From: Crocinitomicaceae bacterium
GTDB lineage: Bacteria; Bacteroidota; Bacteroidia; Flavobacteriales_D; Crocinitomicaceae
Assembly (NCBI GenBank): GCA_023264075.1
Contig: JALQTG010000014.1
Location: 1 to 19,391 of the forward strand
Direction: 5' to 3'
DNA: 19,391 nucleotides
The translations under genes and the position numbers were made by a program. The notes beneath the pieces were generated by a model that saw nothing but the letters and a program-made list of their open reading frames with translations, did not search any database and was not told the DNA's origin. This document shows, one piece after another, positions 8,274-15,553 of this stretch (positions within the stretch are counted from its first letter, which is position 1; each line of letters opens with the position of its first letter).

Positions 8274-9656
8274 ATGAATACGGAACATTTAAAACTCTTC
8301 TTAGATACATTTGATGATATTTCCTATATAGACAAAGGGTCTTTAGAGAATTATAGCCATGACGAAACGGAAGACTTGCGGTTTCTCCCCCATGTGGTAG
8401 TTAAACCTTCAACCGTAGAGGAGATAAGTGCTATCATGCGCTTTTGTAATTCTCATGGAATCTATGTTACTCCAGCAGGAGCAAGAACTGGACTAAGTGG
8501 TGGAGCGTTGCCCGTTCGCGGTGGAGTTCTACTCAGTATGGAAAAATTCAACCGGATTTTATCGATAGACGAAGATAACCTGCAAGTTATAACTGAACCA
8601 GGAGTTATCACCCAAGTACTTCAAGATACGGTGCGTGAAAAAGGGCTATTCTACCCACCCGACCCTGCCAGTAAAGGGAGTTGTTTTATTGGTGGAAATG
8701 TTTCTGAGAATAGCGGAGGTCCAAAAGCGGTGAAATACGGAGTAACTGCGGATTACGTATTAAATCTAGAGGTAGTTCTTGCTTCTGGAGAAGTAATCTG
8801 GACAGGGGCTAATGTTCTAAAAAATGCTACTGGTTACAACCTCACACAACTCCTAGTAGGAAGTGAAGGAACCCTCGGCGTTATTACGAAAATTGTGCTT
8901 AAGCTCATCCCACATCCAAAGGCAGACCTATTGATGCTCGTTCCATTTTACGACGCAGCTAAGGCGTGCGAGGCCGTAGCACAAATTTTCAACGCCGGAA
9001 TTACGCCCAGTGGGCTAGAATTCATGGAACGCGATGCATTGACATGGACGCTAAAGCATTTTCCTGATATAACGATAGATGTGAAAGAAAACCATGCTGC
9101 CCACTTGCTAATTGAGGTAGACGGGTTCGACTTAAATCAACTCTTTGAAGAATGTGAAAAAATAACTGCGGTACTCGAAAACTTTGAAACAGACGAAATT
9201 CTCTTCGCAGAGTCACATGCTCAAAAAGACCAACTTTGGACCATTCGCAGAAAAGTCGGAGAAGCTGTTAAAGCGTATTCTATCTATAAGGAAGAAGATA
9301 CTGTTGTTCCGCGATATAGGCTGCCACAACTCCTGGTTGGTGTAAAAGAAATTGGCAAGAAATATGGAATTCAATCCGTTTGTTACGGACATGCCGGCGA
9401 TGGAAATCTTCACGTGAATATCATTAAAGGCAAATTAACCGATCAACAATGGACCGAAGATTTACCGAAAGCAATTACTGAAATTTTTGAATTAACCGTC
9501 TCCTTGGGAGGAACCCTCTCAGGTGAACACGGCATTGGATACGTTCAAAAGCAGTTCATGCCGATAGCATTCAGTGAAGTTCACCTTGAACTCATGCGCA
9601 ACATCAAAAAGGTTTTTGACCCTAAAGGCATCTTGAATCCTGACAAAATTTTCTAA
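8274..9656 (+). CDS. FAD-linked 2-hydroxyacid oxidase/dehydrogenase (GlcD / D-lactate dehydrogenase family)
   Basis: 460 residues from the ATG at 8274 (MNTEHLKLFL); an in-frame extension upstream has no ATG and overlaps the WG frame. The N-terminal half is a PCMH-type FAD-binding domain: PAGARTGLSGGALP at 67-80, then PPDPASKGSCFIGGNVSENS at about 128-147, both typical of GlcD. The C-terminal half is the FAD-oxidase C domain, with GHAGDGNLH at 372-380 and GEHGIG at 417-422, whose His and Glu/Asp residues bind metal and substrate in relatives. Enzymes of this group oxidise glycolate, D-lactate or D-2-hydroxyglutarate to the keto acid and pass electrons to the respiratory chain or to electron-transfer flavoprotein. 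The substrate cannot be told from sequence. No iron-sulfur partner (GlcF) is adjacent. Transcription ends at the hairpin at 9681-9708. Confidence 0.92.
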   Translation: MNTEHLKLFLDTFDDISYIDKGSLENYSHDETEDLRFLPHVVVKPSTVEEISAIMRFCNSHGIYVTPAGARTGLSGGALPVRGGVLLSMEKFNRILSIDEDNLQVITEPGVITQVLQDTVREKGLFYPPDPASKGSCFIGGNVSENSGGPKAVKYGVTADYVLNLEVVLASGEVIWTGANVLKNATGYNLTQLLVGSEGTLGVITKIVLKLIPHPKADLLMLVPFYDAAKACEAVAQIFNAGITPSGLEFMERDALTWTLKHFPDITIDVKENHAAHLLIEVDGFDLNQLFEECEKITAVLENFETDEILFAESHAQKDQLWTIRRKVGEAVKAYSIYKEEDTVVPRYRLPQLLVGVKEIGKKYGIQSVCYGHAGDGNLHVNIIKGKLTDQQWTEDLPKAITEIFELTVSLGGTLSGEHGIGYVQKQFMPIAFSEVHLELMRNIKKVFDPKGILNPDKIF

Positions 9657-9680
9657 TAATACGCATTCAATAAGAAATAA

Positions 9681-9708
9681 AAAAGGGAGAACGTTTGTCC
9701 TCCCTTTT
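9681..9708. terminator. bidirectional rho-independent terminator between the flavin oxidase and rpmE2
   Basis: AAAAGGGAG (9681-9689) pairs with CTCCCTTTT (9700-9708); with one mismatch the stem extends to a 4-nt GTTT loop. An A-run lies on the left (T-run on the minus strand) and a T-run on the right, so it can stop both the plus-strand oxidase gene and the minus-strand L31 gene. Confidence 0.85.
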
Positions 9709-9726
9709 GTCACCGATGGGTATAAA

Positions 9727-9984
9727 TTATTTCTTTTCGTGACGCGCGTAACGATTCTTGAATTTATCGATACGACCCGCAGTATCTACGAATTGTGCTT
9801 TTCCAGTAAAGAATGGATGCGACGTGTAGGAGATATCTAATTTCACTAAAGGATACTCATTTCCGTCATCATAAGTAATGGTTTCTGTTGTTGCAGCACA
9901 AGAGCGACTTAAAAACATGTGGTCATTCGTCATGTCTTTGAAAACAACTACTCTATATTCTTCTGGATGTATATCTTTTTTCAT
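9727..9984 (-). CDS. rpmE2: 50S ribosomal protein L31, type B
   Basis: 85 residues, the usual length for type B. Diagnostic parts are MKKDIHPEEYRVVVF at the start, the central LDISYTSHPFFTGK, and VDTAGRIDKFKNRY near the end. The zinc-binding CxxC pair of type A L31 is absent (a single Cys only), so this is the zinc-independent form, often the one expressed when zinc is scarce in bacteria that carry both. It sits at the large-subunit surface and bridges the subunits. A possible -7 box lies 43 bp upstream and the gene ends at a shared terminator, so it is a single-gene unit. Many Bacteroidota carry only this form; the window cannot show whether a type A copy exists. Confidence 0.97.
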   Translation of the reverse strand: MKKDIHPEEYRVVVFKDMTNDHMFLSRSCAATTETITYDDGNEYPLVKLDISYTSHPFFTGKAQFVDTAGRIDKFKNRYARHEKK

Positions 9985-10026
9985 TTTCTTAATTTTTCTT
10001 CAACCAATATCCCATCAACGGGACGG

Positions 10027-10034
10027 CAAATTTA
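10027..10034 (-). promoter_or_regulatory. possible -7 box of rpmE2
   Basis: The minus strand reads TAAATTTG here, an exact match to TAnnTTTG, 42 nt before the rpmE2 ATG. The nearest upstream TTG is 27 nt away instead of about 20, so the -33 element is poor. The leader would be about 35 nt. Confidence 0.4.
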
Positions 10035-10117
10035 ATAAAGTTTTATAAAATACTCTATTTTCAATACTACTTTTTTAAAAAAAGTTTTATGCGCACTTTC
10101 ATTATGTTCTATTGCCT

Positions 10118-10336
10118 CTAAACATTACCAAAAACATATAATTGATCCAATTTAGGCGTTGGCCTTCCTAATAAATCTTCTAATGTAATTGGAAAGTCAT
10201 GAGCATTCACAGCAGCCTCAAGGGTATACAATTCTTTCGCGAGTCTTAACAGTATGGAATGTTCAACTACTCGGAGACTCCTTGTTGCATAAACCCACCA
10301 ACATACAAATATTCTATTATCAAACGCTGCTATTGG
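10118..10336 (-). pseudogene. unidentified ~72-codon open stretch, probably a gene remnant
   Basis: One minus-strand frame stays open from about 10336 to a TAG at 10118-10120 without a good start codon. Its later part reads like real protein (RLAKELYTLEAAVNAHDF, then PITLEDLLGRPTPKLDQL). I do not recognise it. It begins almost where the sigma-factor remnant breaks off and is in another frame, so the two may have been joined by a deletion or an insertion. The sequence around 10275-10300 (a stretch reading TTTATGCAACAAGG on the minus strand) might be an old element end, but nothing proves it. Confidence 0.25.
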
Positions 10337-10530
10337 TCAAATTTATCGATGGCTGTGTTACGCACAATGTTCAGCATCCAACTATAAATGCTGCCTTTTG
10401 TTGTTCCATCGTATTTTTAAATATTCTTCCAGATTTTTACAAAAACATCTTGGAGTGAATCTGACGCTTCATCCTCATTCCTAATGACACGCAAAATGAC
10501 CTCAAGGAGACTTTACATCATTCTTTCTTC
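10333..10530 (-). pseudogene. degraded ECF-type RNA polymerase sigma factor (region 2 only)
   Basis: Reading the minus strand from 10530, the translation follows sigma-70 region 2 of ECF factors: VILRVIRNEDEASDSLQDVF, then VKIWKNI, a stop, KYDGTTKGSIYSWML, then NIVRNTAIDKFDQ and another stop. In-frame stops are at 10513-10515, 10417-10419 and 10330-10332. The NEDEAxDxLQDVFVKIW and NIxRNTAID blocks (core-polymerase and -10 recognition helices) are very well preserved, so decay is recent or slow. The N-terminal ~40 residues and all of region 4, which binds the -35 element, are missing. It starts within 5 nt of the DUF2797 stop codon, so that gene's neighbour has been lost. No functional product is possible without recoding. 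Confidence 0.85.
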
Positions 10531-10533
10531 ACC

Positions 10534-11355
10534 TCATTCTACTTCTACAGTCACTCCGTAGCCATTGTGCTTGCGTAGATTCAAGACGCGATCACCATCT
10601 AAAAGCAAATATTGACCTTTAATCCCTAACAACTTGCCGGAAATAGTGGACACCTTGTCAAAACTTAAACTCTTCACTTTGTTCGGAAATGAAAGCACTG
10701 GGTAATTAAGGTAAACTATCTCGTCATCCTCAGAGAAATAATCCGACAGATCGTTAGGCAACAACTCTTCCATCTCCCACTTCGTGTCAACTAAGTCAAT
10801 TTCTAAATCTACCTCATTTTGTAACATTTTGCGCCAATTGGTTCGGTCGGTAAACTGCTCCTTAAGAGCCACCTCCAACACACCAGCGGTATACCTATTG
10901 GGAACTTCCGCTAATCGAATGGCATATGCAGCTCCTTGATCAATCCAACGTGTAGGTACCTGAGTAGCACGCGTAATCCCCACTTTCACCACATCCGAAA
11001 CGGCCAAATACACGAAGTGGGGCTGATTGTGATTCTCTTCTTCCCAGACAATATCTCTGCCCTCACCTAGGTGTGCGCGACATAGTTCTGGTTTCAGTAT
11101 ACAAGGAGAAGCTTCAGGCGCATTGCTAAAGCAAGAATAACAGAAACCCTGTCCGAACGACTTCTTTGTAAGCACTCCGCAACTAACACAATTGATTTTA
11201 CCCGAAAATGTGAGCGTAATGGTCTTACCAATGGCCGCATTCATGTCGATTTCGCACAACACCTCCTTCTCAGAACTAAACAACCGCAAGATATACTGCA
11301 CCTTATCTTCCTCGATGAAGGCACTCATTTTACGTAAATTTCCAATTGAAGCCAT
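10534..11355 (-). CDS. DUF2797 family protein, cysteine-rich, unknown function
   Basis: 273 residues, about normal for DUF2797. The N-terminal third holds probable metal-binding cysteines: CVSC (56-59), CYSC (72-75), then Cys85, Cys92 and His95. The middle block VYLAVSDVVKVGITRATQVP and RWIDQGA (about 116-141) resembles the core strands of GIY-YIG nucleases, which suggests, but does not prove, nucleic-acid binding or cleavage. The C-terminal third carries IKGQYLLLDGDRVLNLRKHN. A second ATG at residue 10 (MSAFIEED, at 11328) is an equally good start. It lies downstream of nupC on the same strand, separated by a 7-bp tandem repeat. The family's biochemical role is not established as far as I know. 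Confidence 0.85.
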   Translation of the reverse strand: MASIGNLRKMSAFIEEDKVQYILRLFSSEKEVLCEIDMNAAIGKTITLTFSGKINCVSCGVLTKKSFGQGFCYSCFSNAPEASPCILKPELCRAHLGEGRDIVWEEENHNQPHFVYLAVSDVVKVGITRATQVPTRWIDQGAAYAIRLAEVPNRYTAGVLEVALKEQFTDRTNWRKMLQNEVDLEIDLVDTKWEMEELLPNDLSDYFSEDDEIVYLNYPVLSFPNKVKSLSFDKVSTISGKLLGIKGQYLLLDGDRVLNLRKHNGYGVTVEVE

Positions 11356-11376
11356 CTTATTAATTTGGAGTTTAGA

Positions 11377-11425
11377 GTTCTACATTCTGAATTCTGAATT
11401 CTAAATTCTGAATTCTGAGTTCTAA
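11377..11425. repeat. tandem array of seven 7-bp units
   Basis: Seven consecutive heptamers fit exactly: GTTCTAC, ATTCTGA, ATTCTGA, ATTCTAA, ATTCTGA, ATTCTGA, GTTCTAA. The array is flanked by an 8-bp inverted repeat, AGTTTAGA (11369-11376) and TCTAAACT (11421-11428), whose right arm overlaps the nupC stop codon. It fills nearly the whole gap between nupC and the DUF2797 gene. Confidence 0.9.
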
Positions 11426-11426
11426 A

Positions 11427-13052
11427 CTAGTATAACATTCCCACCATCGTCGCCGTCATCATGCACGCCAACGTACCGACAATCAGCGCGTAGAACCCAT
11501 ATTTGGCCAATGTAGGTTTCTTCTCAGGAGCTAGCGCTCCGATCCCTCCAACCTGAATTCCGATGGAGGCAAAATTGGCAAAACCGCACAACACATAAGT
11601 CCCCATTATCAGTGCTTTACCCGAAATCTCATCTTGTAACTCACCTAAATGCGGATATGCCACAAATTCGTTGATAATTGTTTTCTCACCTATGAGTTGA
11701 CCAATAATCGTTATGTCCGCAACTGGAACACCCATCAGCCAAGCAACAGGAGCTAACAAATAGCCCAAAATGAATTGAAAAGACAGTTCTTGGTACTGAC
11801 CAAAACTCGCAATGTATTCATTCAAGCCTGTGACATGTCCTACTTTTCCTAATAAATAATTTGCTAGTGCTATTAACGAAACAAACACAATCAGCATCGC
11901 TGCTACATTCACGGCGAGCTTGACGCCATCCACTGTACCGTTAGAAATTGCTTCAAGGGCATTGGTTCCTAATTTGTTTTTCGAAACTGATAAATCTTCG
12001 TTGATTTTCTCTGTTTCCGGAAGTACTATTTTCGCAAAAACAATTGCCGCTGGAGCACTCATCAAGGATGCTGTCAATAAATGCTTAGCAAAAAAGACTT
12101 TTTGTTCAGGATCTTCTCCTCCCAAAAAGCCAATGTAAGAAGCTAAAACACCTCCCGCAATTGTGGCCATACCTCCTGCCATCAAACAAAGGATTTCGCT
12201 ATCCGTCATCTTTCCTAAATAGGGCTTCACTAATAAAGGCGCTTCTGTTTGACCCAAAAATACATTTCCCGCAGCAGAAACACTTTCAGCACCAGACAAC
12301 CCCATGGCGCGCTTCATGACCCACGCCATGACGTAGACTATTTTCTGCAAAAATCCCCAATAATAAAGCAAACTTGTTAGCGCAGAAAAGAAAATAACAG
12401 AAGGGAGAATCCATGTCACAAAATTCTTCACCAAAGGTGACATCTCACCGTTTACCACGCTGCCAAAAACAAACATGGCTCCTTCATGAGCCATATCCAC
12501 GACTCGGACAAATCCTTTCGATAAAAAATCAAAACCATATTCAATAAAAGGCACCTTTAATATTAATAGCGCAAGGACTAATTGCAACAATATTCCTTTT
12601 ACTACCAGTCCCCAGTTTACGTGCCGCTTATTCTTACTAATTAAAAAAGCGATGGCTACGAGTGCGAGCATGCCGAGAAGTCCTCTAAAAATACCTGTCC
12701 ACGTAAACCCCGATTTTATAGATTTATTATCCCTTAAATAGGTGAATTTCTTACCATTTTTTTCAACCGAAAATTTGTGAGCTACCGTTGGAATAATTGT
12801 TAAGGTATCGCTAAGAGCATTCAATTCAGCGGTTAAAATCAATGCTCCACCTTCTTTTTTCCAACTACCTTGTTGCAACTGTGTTAATGACGTATCGGAA
12901 CAGTTGAAGGTTTGATCTTTCTTAAGTTCTAGGCTGAATTTTCTTCTGTACCACGTTTCATCCGACCGCTCTTGAAGGGCAACGCTACCGAAAGAAAGGA
13001 GCAAAAGTCCAACTAAAGCGGCTATTCTAGGAAGACCTTTTATTAATTTCAT
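11427..13052 (-). CDS. nupC: concentrative nucleoside transporter (CNT/NupC family) with N-terminal extracytoplasmic domain
   Basis: 541 residues from the ATG at 13052 (MKLIKGLPRIAALVGLLLL, a good signal or first membrane segment); the frame is open to 13085 with two more ATGs. This inner-membrane permease imports nucleosides with H+ or Na+. CNT hallmarks are present: VFLGQTEAPLLVKPYL near residue 265-280, GGMATIAGGVLASYIG shortly after, and CGFANFASIGIQVGGIG near the end. Between the first hydrophobic stretch and the transporter core (about residues 29-109) there is a soluble, beta-rich insert containing W/F/K strands (YRRKFSLELKKDQTF, GSWKKEGGALILT), lipocalin-like in pattern; such an extension is absent from E. 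coli NupC. The gene overlaps the end of the upstream bfn gene by 26 nt, indicating one mRNA. Confidence 0.93.
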   Translation of the reverse strand: MKLIKGLPRIAALVGLLLLSFGSVALQERSDETWYRRKFSLELKKDQTFNCSDTSLTQLQQGSWKKEGGALILTAELNALSDTLTIIPTVAHKFSVEKNGKKFTYLRDNKSIKSGFTWTGIFRGLLGMLALVAIAFLISKNKRHVNWGLVVKGILLQLVLALLILKVPFIEYGFDFLSKGFVRVVDMAHEGAMFVFGSVVNGEMSPLVKNFVTWILPSVIFFSALTSLLYYWGFLQKIVYVMAWVMKRAMGLSGAESVSAAGNVFLGQTEAPLLVKPYLGKMTDSEILCLMAGGMATIAGGVLASYIGFLGGEDPEQKVFFAKHLLTASLMSAPAAIVFAKIVLPETEKINEDLSVSKNKLGTNALEAISNGTVDGVKLAVNVAAMLIVFVSLIALANYLLGKVGHVTGLNEYIASFGQYQELSFQFILGYLLAPVAWLMGVPVADITIIGQLIGEKTIINEFVAYPHLGELQDEISGKALIMGTYVLCGFANFASIGIQVGGIGALAPEKKPTLAKYGFYALIVGTLACMMTATMVGMLY

Positions 13053-13608
13053 CTCTGATTTTTGAAGCCAATTCATAGTCCTCATTACCTAACGCCTCTT
13101 CTAATTTCACCTCTAATTCTTCCAAAGACATTGACGCAGGACCTTTTGGCTGAGCATCGGCATCTTCTAATTCTGGAGAGGAGGCAAATTCATCCGTTTC
13201 ATCCAATTGAATTCCTGCAGAACTCAAAATTGATTCGTAGGTAAAAACCGGACAACTAAAACGCACGCCAATTGCAATAGCATCTGATGTGCGCGCGTCA
13301 ATTTCAATCACTTCACCCTGACGATCACATACCAATTTGGCGTAAAAAATCCCTTCAACTAAATTGTAGATGAGGATCTCTTTAATCAGAATATCGTAGG
13401 CCAAGGCAAAATTCTTAAATAAGTCGTGTGTCAGCGGTCGCGTTGGTGTCATTTTTTCTAACTCAATCGCAATTGCTTGAGCTTCGAAACCACCTATAAT
13501 GATAGGTAGTCTCCTCGTTCCATTTTCTTCGGCCAACACTAATGCGTAGGCGCCAGACTGGGTTTGACTGTAGGAAAGTCCAACGATTTCAAGCTTAACC
13601 TTTTCCAT
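13027..13608 (-). CDS. bifunctional nuclease family protein (BFN, DUF151) with C-terminal UVR motif
   Basis: 193 residues. The first ~130 form the BFN/DUF151 domain: LPIIIGGFEAQAIAIEL (34-50), RPLTHDLFKN, and IDARTSDAIAIGVRF (about 103-117), the most conserved block of the family. An acidic linker follows and the last ~35 residues match the UvrB/UvrC interaction motif (EELEVKLEEALGNEDYELAS, then KIRDEINKR). Plant and Mycobacterium/Thermotoga relatives are linked to nuclease activity or are of unknown role; the UVR tail hints at DNA-repair or Clp/UvrA-type protein contacts, which is inference. It overlaps nupC and is preceded 35 nt upstream by the etfA terminator, so a promoter must lie close to its ATG; I see no convincing one. 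Confidence 0.9.
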   Translation of the reverse strand: MEKVKLEIVGLSYSQTQSGAYALVLAEENGTRRLPIIIGGFEAQAIAIELEKMTPTRPLTHDLFKNFALAYDILIKEILIYNLVEGIFYAKLVCDRQGEVIEIDARTSDAIAIGVRFSCPVFTYESILSSAGIQLDETDEFASSPELEDADAQPKGPASMSLEELEVKLEEALGNEDYELASKIRDEINKRSS

Positions 13609-13643
13609 GAATCGACGTGTGTACGCTTTGAAAATTAGTAAAC

Positions 13644-13673
13644 AATTAGGGAAGCATAAATGCTTCCCTAATT
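13644..13673 (-). terminator. terminator downstream of etfBA
   Basis: AATTAGGGAAGCAT (13644-13657) and ATGCTTCCCTAATT (13660-13673) are perfect complements, giving a 13-bp stem with a TAAA loop. It lies 40 bp after the etfA stop codon. The flanks are AT-rich on both sides with T-runs imperfect on the minus strand (TTGTTTAC) and better on the plus strand (TTTTCATTTT). Confidence 0.8.
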
Positions 13674-13713
13674 TTCATTTTGCTGCGTAAAAATAACTAT
13701 AATTATCTAAACC

Positions 13714-14655
13714 TTAATTCGCTGACTTGAATTTTTTAACTGCCTCCGTTAAACGCGGCAATACTTCAAAAGCATCCCCTACAATTCCGTAATCTGCAGC
13801 TTTAAAGAATGGAGCTTCCGCATCTGTATTGATGACAACTATTACTTTAGAACCGTTCACACCTGCTAAATGCTGTATCGCACCAGAAATTCCGGCGGCA
13901 ATGTATAAGTTTGGACGAATAGCAACACCCGTCTGACCTACGTGCTCGTGATGTGGCCTCCAACCAATGTCGGCAACAGGACGAGAGCATGCCGTTGCTG
14001 CCCCTAATTCATTCGCTAAATCTTCTACCATTCCCCAATTCTCTGGACCTTTCAATCCACGACCTGCAGAAACAACCAATTCCGCCTCTGGCAATGGAAC
14101 ACCACCTTCTGGTTGTTTTGTTGCTTTTACCACAAGTCCTGGAGCGCCTACATTCCCATCAAATGCTTCTATCGATGCGGAACCACCAACTTCTTCTGGC
14201 TGGAATGAATTCGGCAACAACGAAATAATCCGCTTAGTTGTATTTACTTTAACGTGCCCAAACGCCTTTCCAGAAAACACATTCACTTTGATTTTTCCAT
14301 CTGCATCAGGAGCGCCAATTGCCCCAGAAACCAATCCTGCTGACAACCGAACAGACAAGCGAGGTGCGACCGCCTTTCCCACTAAATCATTTGAGAAAAC
14401 AATTGTAGCAGCACCTGTCGCTTCTGCTGCAGCTCCAATTAGTCGTGTCAATTGTTGTGCATCAGTCCCGTCAAAAGAGCGATCAACCAACACTTTTTGG
14501 GCTCCGTACGCTCCAAGTGAAGAAAGAATATCGTCACCAGTGCTTCCATTTGTTACAACGGTCACGTCGCCAATCATTTTTCCATAAGTAACTGCTTCAA
14601 AGGCGCTTTTGGAAAGCTTACCAGCGTTACTATTTATATAAACTAAAACTGACAT
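13714..14655 (-). CDS. etfA: electron transfer flavoprotein alpha subunit
   Basis: 313 residues, normal length. With EtfB it forms the soluble heterodimer that takes electrons from acyl-CoA and other flavin dehydrogenases and hands them to the membrane quinone pool. The N-terminal Rossmann-like domain begins MSVLVYINSNAGKLSK. The C-terminal FAD-binding domain shows the family signature: SRPVADIGWRPHHEHVGQTG, NLYIAAGISGAIQHLAG and DAEAPFFKAADYGIVGDAFE (about residues 220-300). It follows etfB by 26 nt and ends before a strong hairpin. The compact bacterial etfB-etfA order points to fatty-acid or amino-acid beta-oxidation rather than nitrogen fixation. Confidence 0.97.
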   Translation of the reverse strand: MSVLVYINSNAGKLSKSAFEAVTYGKMIGDVTVVTNGSTGDDILSSLGAYGAQKVLVDRSFDGTDAQQLTRLIGAAAEATGAATIVFSNDLVGKAVAPRLSVRLSAGLVSGAIGAPDADGKIKVNVFSGKAFGHVKVNTTKRIISLLPNSFQPEEVGGSASIEAFDGNVGAPGLVVKATKQPEGGVPLPEAELVVSAGRGLKGPENWGMVEDLANELGAATACSRPVADIGWRPHHEHVGQTGVAIRPNLYIAAGISGAIQHLAGVNGSKVIVVINTDAEAPFFKAADYGIVGDAFEVLPRLTEAVKKFKSAN

Positions 14656-14681
14656 GTAATGCTTTTTTTAAAATTCAATAA

Positions 14682-15422
14682 TTAAATAACTTTTGCTTCA
14701 TTGTGAAGTAATTCAACCAAAGCATCCATATTCTCTGGATCAATCAATTTCACTGCCGACTTTGGCGCTGGTAAATCATAGGCCACAAATTCTGTATTCA
14801 ACTCAGAGGCACTAGCCGCAACTACATTTAATGGTTTCGTTCTTGCCGCCATTATTCCACGCATGTTTGGAATTCGCTGTTCTGCCATTCCTTTAGCACA
14901 ACTAATTACAGCTGGCAATTGAACTTCTACTGTTTCCAGACCACCCACAATTTCCTTGTCACAGGTCGCTGTAACACCGTTCACATCCAACTTGGAGGCC
15001 AGTGATACCAATGGCAAATCTAAATGCTCTGCAATCATCCCCGCCACCTGAGAACCATTGTAGTTGATCGTTTCCTTACCAGTTAAAATCAAATCAAATC
15101 CTTGACCCTTCGCGTAATTTGCAATTTCTGTAGCTACTTGGAACGCATCCTTCGCCTCGGCATCAATGCGAACCGCTTCATCAGCTCCGATTGCCAATGC
15201 CTTACGAATCGTTGGCTCGTCTGCTGCTGTACCTACGGTAACGATAGTAACAGTACCGCCTAACGACTCTTTCAGCTCCAACCCTCTCACCAAGGCATAC
15301 CACTCATCGTATGGGTTAACGATATATTGAACGCCATCTTCACTAAACTTTGTATTACCTTCAGTAAATGCGATTTTGGAAGTCGTATCCGGAGCCTTAC
15401 TGATACACACAAGTATTTTCAT
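14682..15422 (-). CDS. etfB: electron transfer flavoprotein beta subunit
   Basis: 246 residues. It begins MKILVCISKAPDTTSKIAF and shows AIGADEAVRID near 78-88, GFDLILTGKETINYNGSQV near 108-126 (part of the AMP site in this family) and the signature region LPAVISCAKGMAEQRIPNMR with GIMAARTKPL near 170-195. It is the first gene of the etfBA operon. A -7-like box lies 39 nt upstream. It has no membrane segment or signal peptide and is cytoplasmic. Confidence 0.97.
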   Translation of the reverse strand: MKILVCISKAPDTTSKIAFTEGNTKFSEDGVQYIVNPYDEWYALVRGLELKESLGGTVTIVTVGTAADEPTIRKALAIGADEAVRIDAEAKDAFQVATEIANYAKGQGFDLILTGKETINYNGSQVAGMIAEHLDLPLVSLASKLDVNGVTATCDKEIVGGLETVEVQLPAVISCAKGMAEQRIPNMRGIMAARTKPLNVVAASASELNTEFVAYDLPAPKSAVKLIDPENMDALVELLHNEAKVI

Positions 15423-15460
15423 ATATATAATATTTAGTTTTTACTTTGAATAATTGGTTT

Positions 15461-15468
15461 CAAAAATA
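15461..15468 (-). promoter_or_regulatory. possible -7 box of etfBA
   Basis: The minus strand reads TATTTTTG, an exact TAnnTTTG match, 38 nt before the etfB ATG. No TTG is found at the usual 20-nt distance (one occurs at 11 nt), so support is partial. Confidence 0.35.
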
Positions 15469-15553
15469 TTCATTTTATCCAATTAACCGGATGAAAATGC
15501 GACAAAAAAGTAAAAAAAGTATTATGCGTACATATTTTTAAGAACGAGTAATC

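Noticed and set aside
10189..10458. 89-codon plus-strand frame
   Set aside because: It is opposite the sigma-factor remnant, whose minus-strand translation matches a known family; the plus frame matches nothing.
11377..11425. CRISPR array
   Set aside because: Units are 7 bp with no spacers and there are no cas genes in the window.
13967..14587. 206-codon plus-strand frame
   Set aside because: It lies fully antisense to etfA, has no start signal and no protein-like motifs; etfA is certain.
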